A stretch of 64,000 bases of DNA from Bacillota bacterium (GCA_023460795.1 JAEWPC010000021.1:11818-75817); one strand, 5' to 3'. Shown: positions 43,694-53,443, counted from the first letter of the stretch. Program-made: numbers and translations. The notes: a model not told the origin generated them from the sequence alone.

Positions 43694-43903
43694 ATGGAAC
43701 GCGAACTGATGAAAGTAAGACGCCGGATCGAACGATTGCGCAGCGCAATGGTATTGGCGTATTCCATTCAAGGTAGCGAGCTAGGCAGCCCGAAAGTTCT
43801 CCGTATCTCGCAACGATTGGACGAGCAACTGAACACGTATACCCGTTGCGCGCGGCAGCTTACGCTGCCCGCAAGACGACACGCGACACTTATTTCTACA
43901 TGA
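43694..43903 (+). CDS. Spo0E-like aspartyl-phosphate phosphatase
   Basis: A 69-residue helical protein with the family signature ISQRLDEQLNTY (SQxLD) near residues 39-50, preceded by a first helix RIERLRSAMVLAY. Spo0E-type proteins remove phosphate from Spo0A and delay sporulation. GAGGGGGTGG precedes the ATG. It stands alone between GH8 and the putB terminator. Length is usual for the short family members. Confidence 0.85.
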   Translation: MERELMKVRRRIERLRSAMVLAYSIQGSELGSPKVLRISQRLDEQLNTYTRCARQLTLPARRHATLIST

Positions 43904-43915
43904 CCTGCACCTAAC

Positions 43916-43947
43916 GAAACCGAGCGGACGCTGTTCCGCTCGGTTTC
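43916..43947. terminator. Terminator between the spo0E-like gene and putB
   Basis: GAAACCGAGCGGA and TCCGCTCGGTTTC form a perfect 13-bp stem with a 6-nt loop between convergent genes. It has short A and T runs and could serve both directions. Confidence 0.82.
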
Positions 43948-43954
43948 TCTGCGT

Positions 43955-44884
43955 TTATCGACGGAATCGGTTCTTCACGATGAACATCACGTTCGCCGGC
44001 CGCTCCGCGAGACGCCTTACGAAATACGGATACCACATCCTTCCGTAAGGAACATAGCAGCGTACCGTATAACCTTCGTCGGCCAGCCGTTGCTGCAGCT
44101 GCGTTCGGACTCCGTACAGCATCTGAAATTCGAAGCTCCCGAGCGGAATGCCGCCATCCTTGGCGTAACGTTTCGTCCAATCGACGATGCGCTCGTCATG
44201 CGTGGCGATCGCGGTGTAGACGCCGCTGTCCAGCCGGAGCTTAATCAGACGGAGGAAATTAGCGTCGACATCCGCAAGCTTCGGATAGGCGAGCGTTCTC
44301 GGCTCCTTGTAAGCGCCTTTGACCAATCGGAGTTCGACGCCTTCCCGGGTCAGTTGCTTAACGTCTTCCTCCGAGCGGTACAAATACGCTTGAATGACGG
44401 TTCCGACGTTGCTCAGGCCTTCAGCGCGCAGCCGCCCGACAAGGCCGATCGTCGCATCGGTGCAAGTCGTATCCTCCATATCCAGCGTAACGAAGTTGTC
44501 CTGCGAGCTGGAGGCCGCGACGATGCCGCGAATATTGGCGTAACAGCGCTCGGCATCGAGCTTCAACCCCATTTGCGTCGGCTTTAGGGAGATCGTGGCT
44601 TGGAGGTTCGCGACGCGTATGTCCTCCACAAGCCGGATATATTCGTCACGATAGACGGCGGCTTCCGCTGCTACGCGAACTCCTTCCCCTAGATGATCGA
44701 GCGTGACGCCGATGCCTCGGGCGTTCAGCTCGCCCACCCGAACCAGAGCTTCCTCGAAGGTTAGCCCTGCGATGAACCGGCTGGCGCCTAATTTTAGCCC
44801 GTATTTGACCGCTAGCTTCTCCGCGAGTTTGTTGCCGGCGAGAGACAGCAGCAGCGATCGGAATATTCTCGTACCCCAATCCAT
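43955..44884 (-). CDS. putB: Proline dehydrogenase
   Basis: A 309-residue FAD enzyme oxidising proline to pyrroline-5-carboxylate. The barrel motifs are VTLDHLGEGV, ATISLKPTQMGLKLD, TLDMEDTTCTDATI, LRLVKGAYKEP, IATHDERIV and FEFQMLYGVR, followed by YVPYGRMWYPYFVRRLAERP. ATG 44884 (MDWGTRIF) lies 8 bases after GGAGGTG; an upstream TTG is closer than usual. It follows rocD by 22 bases on the same strand. Its product is the substrate of the RocA enzyme encoded nearby. Confidence 0.94.
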   Translation of the reverse strand: MDWGTRIFRSLLLSLAGNKLAEKLAVKYGLKLGASRFIAGLTFEEALVRVGELNARGIGVTLDHLGEGVRVAAEAAVYRDEYIRLVEDIRVANLQATISLKPTQMGLKLDAERCYANIRGIVAASSSQDNFVTLDMEDTTCTDATIGLVGRLRAEGLSNVGTVIQAYLYRSEEDVKQLTREGVELRLVKGAYKEPRTLAYPKLADVDANFLRLIKLRLDSGVYTAIATHDERIVDWTKRYAKDGGIPLGSFEFQMLYGVRTQLQQRLADEGYTVRCYVPYGRMWYPYFVRRLAERPANVMFIVKNRFRR

Positions 44885-44906
44885 GAGCAAGACACCTCCG
44901 TAGCCG

Positions 44907-46121
44907 TTACGCGGTAAGCACCGAATGTATGGCGGCGATCACGGAATCCAGTTCGGCTTCCGTAATGACAAGAGGAGGAGCAATTCGTATCGTGTTCTCG
45001 TGCGTGTCCTTGCATAGGAAGCCGCTCTTCAACAGCTTCTCGCAGTACGGTCTGGCGGGGACGATCAGCTCTACGCCGACGAACAAGCCCGCGCCTCGGA
45101 CTTCGCGGATCAGCGGGTTGCGCAGCTGCTGCAGCCGATCGAGCAAATAGCGGCCAAGAGCGGACGATCGCTCCGCGAGCCGCTCGGACTCGATCGCGTC
45201 GATCGCCGCGACCGCGACCGCGCAGGCGAGCGGATTGCCGCCGAACGTCGAGCCGTGCGAGCCTGGTTCGAAGACGCCGAGGACGGCTTGATCGGCGGCG
45301 ACGGCCGAGATCGGCATGACGCCTCCGCCAAGCGCCTTGCCTAAGACGTATACGTCCGGAACGATGTTGTCCCAATCGCAAGCGAATCGCTTGCCGGTTC
45401 GGCCGAAGCCCGTCTGGATTTCGTCCGCGACGAACAGGACGTTATGCTCCTCGCATAGCCGCTTCGCTTGCAGCAAATAGCCCGGAGGCGGGATGACTAC
45501 GCCGGCTTCTCCTTGTATCGGTTCGACGAGGAACGCGGCGGTGTTCGGGCCGATCGCGGTTCTTAGGGCTTCGATATCTCCGAACGGAACGAGTCGGAAG
45601 CCTGGCGTGAAGGGTCCGAAGCCTTCCCGATATTCCGGACTTCCAGAGAAGGAGGTAACGGTAATCGTCCTGCCGTGGAAGTTCCCTTCGCATACGATGA
45701 TCTCGGCTTGCTTAGGCGCGATGCCTTTATGCCGGTAAGCCCAGCGGCGTACCGCCTTGATCGCCGTCTCCACGGCTTCCGCGCCGGTATTCATCGGCAG
45801 GACGGTCATCTTGCCGGTAAGCTGCGCCACTTTCTCGAGGAAGCGTCCGAGCTGATCGTTATAGAAAGCGCGCGACGTCAGCGTGATTCGATCGGCTTGG
45901 TCTTTCAGCGCTCGAATGACCGCGGGATGGCGATGACCCAGGTTGAGGGCGGAGTAGCCGCTGAGCAGATCCATATAGCGATGGCCTTCCGCGTCCCATA
46001 CCCATATGCCTTTTCCTCTGGCGATAACGACCGGCAGCGGTTCGTAGTTGCGGGCGCCGTACCGGTCGGTTTGACTTATGACGGCCCTTGACTTCGATTC
46101 TGGCGGATCCTTGCGCACCAT
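44907..46121 (-). CDS. rocD: Ornithine aminotransferase
   Basis: A 404-residue PLP enzyme converting ornithine and 2-oxoglutarate to glutamate semialdehyde and glutamate. Marks are YMDLLSGYSALNLGHRHP, MNTGAEAVETAIKAVRRWAY, NFHGRTITVTSFSG, FVADEIQTGFGRTG, and the PLP lysine in YVLGKALGGGVMP. ATG 46121 follows GGGGG at 7-8 bases; a GTG at 46127 is less likely. Cotranscribed with putB and divergent from rocA over 111 bp. The short gap probably holds shared control, but I could not identify RocR-like sites. Confidence 0.94.
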   Translation of the reverse strand: MVRKDPPESKSRAVISQTDRYGARNYEPLPVVIARGKGIWVWDAEGHRYMDLLSGYSALNLGHRHPAVIRALKDQADRITLTSRAFYNDQLGRFLEKVAQLTGKMTVLPMNTGAEAVETAIKAVRRWAYRHKGIAPKQAEIIVCEGNFHGRTITVTSFSGSPEYREGFGPFTPGFRLVPFGDIEALRTAIGPNTAAFLVEPIQGEAGVVIPPPGYLLQAKRLCEEHNVLFVADEIQTGFGRTGKRFACDWDNIVPDVYVLGKALGGGVMPISAVAADQAVLGVFEPGSHGSTFGGNPLACAVAVAAIDAIESERLAERSSALGRYLLDRLQQLRNPLIREVRGAGLFVGVELIVPARPYCEKLLKSGFLCKDTHENTIRIAPPLVITEAELDSVIAAIHSVLTA

Positions 46122-46232
46122 TCGCACACCCCCTACCTTAATTTATTAAAGCTCGGCTGTTTCCGTCCCACCCATTCGGTGCATATGCTGATGTATAAGC
46201 CATATACCGACCCAGAGAGGATGGGATCCGAG

Positions 46233-47780
46233 ATGATGACGCCGTTTCGGAACGAACCGTTTACCGATTTCTCCAAGCCGGACAACAAGGCTGCCTTCGA
46301 GGGAGCGTTGCAGAGGGTGGAGTCCGAGCTCGGCCTTCACTATCCGATCGTGATCGGCGGCGAACGCATCGCGACCTCCCGCACGCTGGCATCGATCAAT
46401 CCTTCCTTCTTCGAGCAAGTCGTCGGGAAAGTCAGTCTGGCGGATCAAGAGCTCGCGGATCGCGCCGTTCGGACGGCGGCAGTCGCCTTCGAGAGCTGGA
46501 AGCAGACGAGCGGAGGGGCAAGAGCGCGTCTCCTATACAAGGCAGCGGCGATTCTAAGGCGGCGCAAGCACGAATTCTCGGCATGGCTCGTCTACGAAGC
46601 AGGCAAAACATGGCCAGAGGCCGACGCCGATACGGCCGAAGCGATCGACTTCATGGAATTTTACGGCAGGGAGATGGAGCGGCTTGCCGTCTCCCAACCT
46701 TTAGTGCCTATCGACGGCGAACATAACGAGCTGACCTACCTTCCGCTCGGCGTCGGCCTCGTGATTCCTCCGTGGAATTTTCCGCTGGCGATCCTTGCGG
46801 GCATGACGGCTGCGTCGATCGTGGCTGGCAATACCGTCGTACTGAAGCCGGCGAGCCCGACGCCGGTCATTGCCGCGAAGTTCGTGCAGCTGCTGGAGGA
46901 AGCCGGACTTCCGCCGGGAGTCGTCAACTACGTGCCCGGACCGGGGAGCGAGATCGGAGATGATCTCGTCGAACACCCCCTGACGCGGTTCGTGGCGTTC
47001 ACGGGCTCGAAAGAGGTTGGACTGAGGATCAACGAGAGGGCCTCCCGAGTCTCTCCCGGTCAACGCTGGTTGAAGCGGGTAATCGCGGAGATGGGCGGCA
47101 AAGACGCGATCATCGTGGACGGCGAATGCGATCCGGACTCGGCGGCCGAGGCTATTGCATCGTCGGCATTCGGTTATTCGGGGCAGAAGTGCTCCGCTTG
47201 CTCCAGGGCGATCGTCCACGAGAAAGTATATTACGACGTGCTATCCAGGGTGATCGAGAAGACGAGACGGTTAACCGTCGGCAACGCTCGTAACTTATCG
47301 ACCACGGTCGGACCCGTAATCGATCGCCATGCGTACGAGAAGATCCAAGCCTATATCGAGCTTGGCGGAGCCGAAGGGCGGATCGTGCAGGGAGGCAAGC
47401 CGAGCCATTCGAAGGGCTATTTCATCGAGCCGACGATCATCGCCGACGTGGACAACCGAGCGCGTATTTCGCAGGAGGAAATTTTCGGGCCAGTCGTCGC
47501 CTTTACGAAAGCGAGCAGCTTCGAGCAGGCGCTAGCCTTCGCCAATGACACCGAGTACGGGTTGACCGGCGCCGTCATCTCCAGCAACCGGGAGCACTTG
47601 GAGCTAGCCAGGCAGTCGTTCCATGTCGGTAACCTCTACTTTAACCGCAAATGCACGGGCGCGTTGGTCGGCGTGCACCCGTTCGGCGGATTCCATATGT
47701 CGGGGACCGATTCCAAGGCGGGAGGAAGCGATTATTTGCTGCTGTTCCTGCAAGCGAAAGTCGTCAGCGAGCGGATGTGA
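46233..47780 (+). CDS. rocA: L-glutamate gamma-semialdehyde (P5C) dehydrogenase
   Basis: A 515-residue NAD-dependent aldehyde dehydrogenase turning glutamate semialdehyde into glutamate. Motifs are IPPWNFPLAILAGMTAA, VLKPASPTPVIAAKF, FTGSKEVGLRIN, the catalytic Glu in AEMGGKDAI, the catalytic Cys in GYSGQKCSACSRAIV, and EEIFGPVVAF. Of several in-frame ATGs I choose 46233, giving a start like other RocA proteins (FRNEPFTDFS) and the usual 515 residues. It joins the arginine and proline routes. Confidence 0.94.
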   Translation: MMTPFRNEPFTDFSKPDNKAAFEGALQRVESELGLHYPIVIGGERIATSRTLASINPSFFEQVVGKVSLADQELADRAVRTAAVAFESWKQTSGGARARLLYKAAAILRRRKHEFSAWLVYEAGKTWPEADADTAEAIDFMEFYGREMERLAVSQPLVPIDGEHNELTYLPLGVGLVIPPWNFPLAILAGMTAASIVAGNTVVLKPASPTPVIAAKFVQLLEEAGLPPGVVNYVPGPGSEIGDDLVEHPLTRFVAFTGSKEVGLRINERASRVSPGQRWLKRVIAEMGGKDAIIVDGECDPDSAAEAIASSAFGYSGQKCSACSRAIVHEKVYYDVLSRVIEKTRRLTVGNARNLSTTVGPVIDRHAYEKIQAYIELGGAEGRIVQGGKPSHSKGYFIEPTIIADVDNRARISQEEIFGPVVAFTKASSFEQALAFANDTEYGLTGAVISSNREHLELARQSFHVGNLYFNRKCTGALVGVHPFGGFHMSGTDSKAGGSDYLLLFLQAKVVSERM

Positions 47781-47901
47781 GCGGGGTGGGGGCGGCGATG
47801 ATGTCGAATTCCGAGAATTAGAGATTTACAGCGCGGCGCTTTTATACGATGATAGAGAGCAACGATCGCTTTAAAGGCGGAAGAAAGGAATTGCTCTTAT
47901 C

Positions 47902-48675
47902 ATGGCTTATAAAATCGTGTTTTTCGACATTGACGGAACGTTGCTGGACGAGGACAAAAAGCTGCCGGAGGATGCGGCGGACGCGATCCGGAAGCTGAAG
48001 GAGAGCGGCGTCGAGCCGGTCATCGCGACGGGGCGGGCGCCTTACTTCTTCCAACCGATCGCGGAGAAGCTGAGCATCGATTCCTGGGTCAGCTTGAACG
48101 GCGCATACGTCGTCTATAGAGGCAAGGAAGTGTATCAACGCACGATACCGCTCGAGGATCTGGAGAAGCTTGTCGAGCTATCTTCCCGCAACGGCCATCC
48201 TCTCGTATTCGAGGGCAAAGATAACTATTACGCGAGCGAAGAAGGACATACCGCGGTGTTCGATTCGATCGAATCGCTGAAGGTGCGCCATCCGGAGGTG
48301 AACCCGAGCTTCTGGAGAACGGAAAGCGTGTATCAAGTATTCCTCCATTGCGAGAGCCATGAGGAGCATGCCTACCCGGTAGCGCTGCCGAATCTGCGGT
48401 TCGTTCGCTGGCACCGGAACGCGATGGACGTGCTTACCCATACGGGGTCTAAGGCGGACGGCATTGCGGCGTTGCTCGCGACGCTCGGTATCCAACCGGA
48501 GGAAGCGGTCGCTTTCGGCGACGGGCTTAACGACAAAGAAATGCTTGAGCTCGTCGGGCTAGGCATCGCGATGGGCAATTCTCACGAGCAGTTGCTGCCT
48601 TTCGCCGACTACGTCACGACGCGGGTCGACGAAGGCGGAGTCCGCAACGGGCTCGTTCATGCAGGTTTGCTGTAG
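47902..48675 (+). CDS. HAD-superfamily hydrolase (Cof/YwpJ-like)
   Basis: A 257-residue Cof-type phosphatase. HAD motif 1 is VFFDIDGTLLDEDKK (nucleophile Asp near residue 8), motif 2 is VIATGRAP, and motif 4 is AFGDGLNDKEMLELVG with GIAMGNSHEQL. A cap domain lies between about residues 80 and 180. Such enzymes dephosphorylate sugar phosphates, FMN or other metabolites with loose specificity. It sits between rocA and rocF without clear functional connection. Confidence 0.9.
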   Translation: MAYKIVFFDIDGTLLDEDKKLPEDAADAIRKLKESGVEPVIATGRAPYFFQPIAEKLSIDSWVSLNGAYVVYRGKEVYQRTIPLEDLEKLVELSSRNGHPLVFEGKDNYYASEEGHTAVFDSIESLKVRHPEVNPSFWRTESVYQVFLHCESHEEHAYPVALPNLRFVRWHRNAMDVLTHTGSKADGIAALLATLGIQPEEAVAFGDGLNDKEMLELVGLGIAMGNSHEQLLPFADYVTTRVDEGGVRNGLVHAGLL

Positions 48676-48683
48676 ATCATATG

Positions 48684-48726
48684 AAAAGCCAATGAGGATG
48701 ATTGATGATTTCCTCATTGGCTTTTT
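48684..48726. terminator. Terminator between the HAD gene and rocF
   Basis: AAAAGCCAATGAGGA and TCCTCATTGGCTTTTT form a 15-bp stem with a 12-nt loop, with A and T runs suited to both convergent genes. Confidence 0.88.
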
Positions 48727-48741
48727 CTCATTTCATTTCGG

Positions 48742-49647
48742 TTATAAAATTCGTTCGCCAAGAAGCGAGCAGATGAGTTCTAGCGTCAGGATCGTTGTCC
48801 TGTCGGCGTTATCGTATGAGGGATTGAGTTCGACGAATTCGGCCGAAGTGATGATGCCCGATTCGCACAGCAACTCAAGGGCCAGATGAGCCTCGCGGTA
48901 GCTAAGGCCGCCGTGCACCGGCGTTCCCGTGCCGGGAGCTTCGCCGGGGTCCACGCCGTCGATGTCGAAGCTGAGATGGACGCCGTCCGTGCCGCTGCCG
49001 GCAATGCGTATCGCTTCCTCCATGACTTGGCTCATCCCTCGTCGGTCGACGTCGTGCATCGTGAAGCAGGTGATGTTATTCGCTTTAATATAGGCTTTCT
49101 CGCCCGGATCGAGCTGTCTTCCGCCGATCAGGACGACGTTCTCCGGTTTGATCTTCGGACCTTCGCCGCCGATGCGGGTCAGCCGTTCGTCTCCTTCTCC
49201 GAGCGCTACGCGGAGCGACATGCCGTGGATGTTGCCCGATTCCGTCGTCTCCGGCGTATTCAGATCCGTATGCGCGTCGATCCAGATAACGCCGAGCTTG
49301 CGATAATGCGGGGATAATCCCGCGATCGTTCCGATGGCGATGCTATGGTCTCCGCCGAGAACGAGCGGATATCGGCCGGCCGACACGATACCCGATACCC
49401 GCTCGGTCAATTCGGCGTTCACGGCGGTAACGTCGGCTAAGTTTCTGAGCTTATTCGTGCTTGGCGAATCGGCTGAGGTCGTCGTATACGTTACAGTCCC
49501 GGCGTCATTGACTTCGTAGCCAAGCGCTCGCAGTCGTCGTTCGAGTCCGGCTTGCAGGATAGCCGCGGGACCGCCCGCCGCGCCTCTGCGTTCGGCGCCT
49601 AAATCGAAAGGTACGCTCAATATCGAAAGTGGTTTAGGTTGTGCCAT
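48742..49647 (-). CDS. rocF: Arginase
   Basis: A 301-residue manganese enzyme hydrolysing arginine to ornithine and urea. Metal-binding motifs are GGDHSIAIG, WIDAHTDLNTPETTESGNIHGM and LSFDIDGVDP; the N-terminus SILSVPFDLGAERRGAAGGP is typical of RocF. GGAGCTC lies upstream of the ATG. It is transcribed alone, convergent with the HAD gene. With RocD, RocA and PutB it completes arginine and proline breakdown to glutamate. Confidence 0.95.
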   Translation of the reverse strand: MAQPKPLSILSVPFDLGAERRGAAGGPAAILQAGLERRLRALGYEVNDAGTVTYTTTSADSPSTNKLRNLADVTAVNAELTERVSGIVSAGRYPLVLGGDHSIAIGTIAGLSPHYRKLGVIWIDAHTDLNTPETTESGNIHGMSLRVALGEGDERLTRIGGEGPKIKPENVVLIGGRQLDPGEKAYIKANNITCFTMHDVDRRGMSQVMEEAIRIAGSGTDGVHLSFDIDGVDPGEAPGTGTPVHGGLSYREAHLALELLCESGIITSAEFVELNPSYDNADRTTILTLELICSLLGERIL

Positions 49648-49784
49648 AGGGATGAGCTCCTTCCCCGCGAGTAATAGCCTTTAGACGGCTTCAGGTTGTT
49701 GTTTCCATCATATCACGAAAACGCGCCCCGCTCGACGAATGAATGTCGAATGGGGCGCGGATTATTCGCGGTAATTTGACCCAA

Positions 49785-51557
49785 TTAAAGCTTGAATTGC
49801 TCTACCGCGGCGTTCAGGCTGCGTACGATTCCGTTAAGCTGGTCCGCGGAACGGGCGATGCTCTCGACAAGGGCGAGCTGCTCCTCCGTCGCGGCAGCGA
49901 CGCGCTCCGATTTGGCGGCAACCTCCCGCACGGAGGAAGACGATTGGTCGATGCTTGCGGCGACTTCCTGCGAGCTGGCAGACATCTGCTCGGTCACCGA
50001 GGAAGTCTCGTGAATCTGCTCGGCGACCTGGCGGATCGAACCGACGATCGAAGCGAAGCCTTCGGCGACTTCCTGCATGAGCGCGGCGCTGCGTTGGACT
50101 TGAGCCAGCGTGGAGCGCATGTAGCCGCCTGCGTTGTCGATCTCGGCGCGCGTATCGGATACGAGCTCGTTAATGCTATTCGCCGATTCGAGCGAGCTCG
50201 CCGCCAGCTTGCGGATTTCGCCCGCGACGACGGCGAAGCCGCGTCCGTGTTCGCCCGCCCGTGCTGCCTCGATAGAAGCGTTAAGCGAGAGGATGCCGGT
50301 CTGGTTCGCGAAGCCCGTAATGTTCTCGGTGATATTGCCGATCTCGGCGGACTTCTCGTTCAGGACGGTAACCGAATCGTTCAGGCGTTCGATCTCCGAA
50401 GACATGAGCTCTATCTGCGATTTCAGATTGTCGAGCAACTCGTTGCCGATCTCCGCTTGGCGGTTCGTATCGTTCGCGTGTTGGGAAATCGAACCCGTGC
50501 TTTCCGCGATTCGTTGCACGCCGATCGTCATCTCTTCCATGGCCTTGCTCGATTCTTCCATGATCTTCGATTGAGTCTCTACGAGCGTCGTTACTTCTTG
50601 AATGTTCTCCGCGACGTGGGACGCCGCGTTCGTCGATTCGTTCGCGCTTACGCCAAGCTCGTTCGTAGCCGCCGAAACCGAGCGGGCATTGTCGGCGATG
50701 CTGCCGACCAGATCGCGAATCCGTACGATCATGCCGTCGACCGCGCGCTGAATGCCGCCAAGCTCGTCTTTCGTATATTCGACTTCGATCGGTTTATCCA
50801 AGTACCCTTCGTATACGCGCTGCGCTTTCTCGCGGACTCGGTTTACCGTTTGGGTAATTTGTCGAATGAGGATCATTCCGAACGCAATCAGTACGATCCA
50901 TTCAATGATCAGTACGATATACATGGAATTTGTTACTTGTTTGCTTTCCGCTTTTACGTTCTCGATCGTCTGCAACTGGAATTGCTCTATAATGGCTTCG
51001 ATTTTATCGATGTTGTTGCGAGCCCCGTCGAACGCTTTGGCGATCTCGGCGTCAGCCTTCGGATCGGCTTTCGGCTGTTGTAGGCGCCCAGTCGTCAGTT
51101 CGATCCATGCGCTAAGATCCTTGCCGAACGACTCTGCGATTTCGGCGATCGATTGCTTCGTTTCCGGGTGTACGACAGTAGTAATGTCGCTTCCCGCTAA
51201 TTGCTCCTGGGCTTGGGCAAGGCGCTCTTGGATTTGTTTCAGATTGTCGCCGAAGTCTTTAATCGCGGCTTCTTTCGCCTTTGCGTCGGAGACCGGCGAT
51301 ATCACGATCAAATAATCGCTATACGCTTGGTACATATCCCTGTCGGCATTGAGGACAAGGCTTGATACCTGACTGCCGCTTTCGTACAAGTTCTCCGATA
51401 AATCGTCGACCGTGTTCGAGTGCAAATTGAGCAAATATACCGCGGCGCAAGCAAACAACACAAGCGGAACGAACAGCATAAGAAGAAGACGAGTTTTTAC
51501 CGAGATGTTGGTAATTTTCAAGCGCAATGCCCCCATTGTCGTGTGTTGTGAATCCAA
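49785..51557 (-). CDS. Methyl-accepting chemotaxis protein
   Basis: A 590-residue chemoreceptor. A TM segment at about residues 22-46 (LLLMLFVPLVLFACAAVYLL), an extracellular four-helix-type sensor of about 160 residues, a second TM (VLIIEWIVLIAFGMILIRQI), HAMP (VYEGYLDKPIEVEY) and a cytoplasmic signalling domain with hairpin tip IEAARAGEHGRGFAVVAGEIR. TTG 51557 is kept because AAAAGGG lies 6 bases before it; ATG 51536 has no ribosome site. The ligand is unknown. Confidence 0.92.
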   Translation of the reverse strand: MDSQHTTMGALRLKITNISVKTRLLLMLFVPLVLFACAAVYLLNLHSNTVDDLSENLYESGSQVSSLVLNADRDMYQAYSDYLIVISPVSDAKAKEAAIKDFGDNLKQIQERLAQAQEQLAGSDITTVVHPETKQSIAEIAESFGKDLSAWIELTTGRLQQPKADPKADAEIAKAFDGARNNIDKIEAIIEQFQLQTIENVKAESKQVTNSMYIVLIIEWIVLIAFGMILIRQITQTVNRVREKAQRVYEGYLDKPIEVEYTKDELGGIQRAVDGMIVRIRDLVGSIADNARSVSAATNELGVSANESTNAASHVAENIQEVTTLVETQSKIMEESSKAMEEMTIGVQRIAESTGSISQHANDTNRQAEIGNELLDNLKSQIELMSSEIERLNDSVTVLNEKSAEIGNITENITGFANQTGILSLNASIEAARAGEHGRGFAVVAGEIRKLAASSLESANSINELVSDTRAEIDNAGGYMRSTLAQVQRSAALMQEVAEGFASIVGSIRQVAEQIHETSSVTEQMSASSQEVAASIDQSSSSVREVAAKSERVAAATEEQLALVESIARSADQLNGIVRSLNAAVEQFKL

Positions 51558-51716
51558 GCTGACCCTTTTACGTTTATCGGACTTTTTTCACAAGTGTGTA
51601 AGGTTCTTTAGTCCTATCTTTGTCTATGCCGATGGTGGCACGCTAGAAGTCGCATTTTCATTCGTCCGACGAATGGGTATACTAGGAAGGTTCTATCTCA
51701 ACTAGAGGGTGACCTT

Positions 51717-52559
51717 ATGGCTGGCATTAGGATCGTTACGGATTCGACGACGGATCTTCCGAAAGAACTGCTGAACAAATACGGCATCGAAGCGATTCCC
51801 TTGAACGTATACGTCGACGGGGAGACTTATCTAGACAACGTGACGATAACCCCGCTCGAATTCATCGAGAAGATGAGAGGGAGCTCCGAGCTTCCCAAGA
51901 CATCGTTGCCGCCCGTTGGCGTCTTCGTAGAAACTTATAACCGGCTCGGCGAGAACGGGGATACGATTCTGTCCATTCATATGGCGAGCGGATTAAGCGG
52001 TACATATCATGCGGCTTGCTTGGCGGCGGGAATGACGACGAGCCGGGTGGAAGTCATAGATTCGGAGATGATCTCCCAAGCGCTGGGCTTCCAAGTGATC
52101 GAAGCGGCGAGAATGGCGAGGGAGGGCCACAACGTGGCCAGTATCGTAGCTCGCGTGAAGGAAGTGCTGTCTCACACGTCGCTGTTCGTCGTCGTTGATA
52201 CGCTGGACAATCTCATTAAAGGCGGGCGAATCGGCAAAGCCGCGGGCTGGATCGGCTCGCTCCTGAGCATCAAGCCGATCGCGATGCTCGAGAAAGGCGT
52301 ATATACGCCGCTTGCCCGCGTACGCAACATGTCCCAGGTCATTAAGACGTTGATCGAACGCTTCGAACAGGATACCGCGGGTAAAGTCGTGAAAGGCATA
52401 GGCATCTCCCATGCGGATAACTTGCCGCTCGCGGAGAAGCTGACGGAGCAAATCGCCCGTTTCACTTCGGCGCCGGTTACCGTTCGTCCGGCGACGCCGG
52501 TCATTACGGCGCACACGGGACCCGGGGCGATCGGTTTCATGTATTACGCGGAAGAATAA
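51717..52559 (+). CDS. DegV family fatty acid-binding protein
   Basis: A 280-residue DegV protein: IRIVTDSTTDLPKELL near the start, FIEKMRGSSELPKTSLPPVG, ILSIHMASGLSGTYHAA, VIDSEMISQALGF and a C-terminal GPGAIGFMYY. Members bind long-chain fatty acids (FakB in Gram-positives delivers them to the FakA kinase). No fakA-like gene is near, as is usual for many paralogues. GAGGGTGA precedes the ATG. Confidence 0.92.
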   Translation: MAGIRIVTDSTTDLPKELLNKYGIEAIPLNVYVDGETYLDNVTITPLEFIEKMRGSSELPKTSLPPVGVFVETYNRLGENGDTILSIHMASGLSGTYHAACLAAGMTTSRVEVIDSEMISQALGFQVIEAARMAREGHNVASIVARVKEVLSHTSLFVVVDTLDNLIKGGRIGKAAGWIGSLLSIKPIAMLEKGVYTPLARVRNMSQVIKTLIERFEQDTAGKVVKGIGISHADNLPLAEKLTEQIARFTSAPVTVRPATPVITAHTGPGAIGFMYYAEE

Positions 52560-52615
52560 TAGGGACAATACGTCAAGTAAACCATTTATTTTCCATAGAC
52601 CGGGAGCGGATTGCG

Positions 52616-53443
52616 ATGACCATGCAACTGACCATTGCAGAGCGGCTGCATGTCCAGAGCCGCGCGGATGTCGATACGGAAATCGACAGAAGGGTCAAGT
52701 TCCTGCAGGATTACCTCGTTCGTACCGGCGCGAAGGGATACGTTCTAGGCATGTCGGGCGGGCAAGATTCAACGCTCGCGGGCAAGCTCGCGCAGCTGGC
52801 CGTTGATGCCTTGAACGCCGCCGTTCCGCATGGCGACTATACTTTTCTTGCGGTAAGGCTGCCCTACGGCGTGCAACTGGACGAGAGCGACGCGCAAGAC
52901 GCGATAACGTTCATTCGCCCGACGCGAGTCGCGACGGTCGATATTCAGCCGGCGGTCGACGCTTCGGTTAAGGCTTTCGAGCAAGCGACGGGTGAGCGGC
53001 TGAGCGATTTTCTGAAAGGCAACGTCAAGGCTCGCGAGCGAATGAAAGTGCAATACGACCTTGGCGCGCATTACCGTCTGCTCGTGCTCGGAACGGATCA
53101 CGCGGCGGAGGCGATCACAGGTTTCTATACGAAGCACGGGGACGGAGCATGCGACGTGGCGCCGATTTACGGTCTTAACAAGAGGCAAGGTCGAGCGTTG
53201 CTGAGAAGGCTCGGATGTCCGAACCATCTGTACGAGAAGCAGCCTACCGCGGATTTAGAAGACTCGAAGCCGGGGTTGCCGGATGAGGTCGCGTTAGGGA
53301 TCACGTACGAGCAATTGGACGATTATCTGGAAGGCAAGCCGGTCGACGCCGAAGCGCGGATGCGCATCGAGGAGCGTTACGCGGCATCCGAACATAAACG
53401 CCGAGGACCGGTTACGTTATACGACGACTGGTGGAAGCATTGA
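52616..53443 (+). CDS. nadE: Ammonia-dependent NAD+ synthetase
   Basis: A 275-residue enzyme for the last step of NAD synthesis, amidating deamido-NAD with ammonia and ATP. The N-type ATP pyrophosphatase loop is LGMSGGQDSTLAGKLAQLA near residue 45; YGVQLDESDAQDA, GTDHAAEAITGFYTKHGDG, YGLNKRQGRALLRRLG and EKQPTADLEDSKPGLPDE are the standard NadE stretches. There is no glutaminase domain. GGGAGCGG precedes the ATG; ATG two codons later is equally possible. Confidence 0.95.
   Translation: MTMQLTIAERLHVQSRADVDTEIDRRVKFLQDYLVRTGAKGYVLGMSGGQDSTLAGKLAQLAVDALNAAVPHGDYTFLAVRLPYGVQLDESDAQDAITFIRPTRVATVDIQPAVDASVKAFEQATGERLSDFLKGNVKARERMKVQYDLGAHYRLLVLGTDHAAEAITGFYTKHGDGACDVAPIYGLNKRQGRALLRRLGCPNHLYEKQPTADLEDSKPGLPDEVALGITYEQLDDYLEGKPVDAEARMRIEERYAASEHKRRGPVTLYDDWWKH

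Noticed and set aside
49743..51083. 446-codon plus-strand frame opposite the chemoreceptor gene
   Set aside because: It is antisense to a clear chemoreceptor; Arg/Leu/Asp-rich composition is what reverse reading of a GC-rich gene gives.
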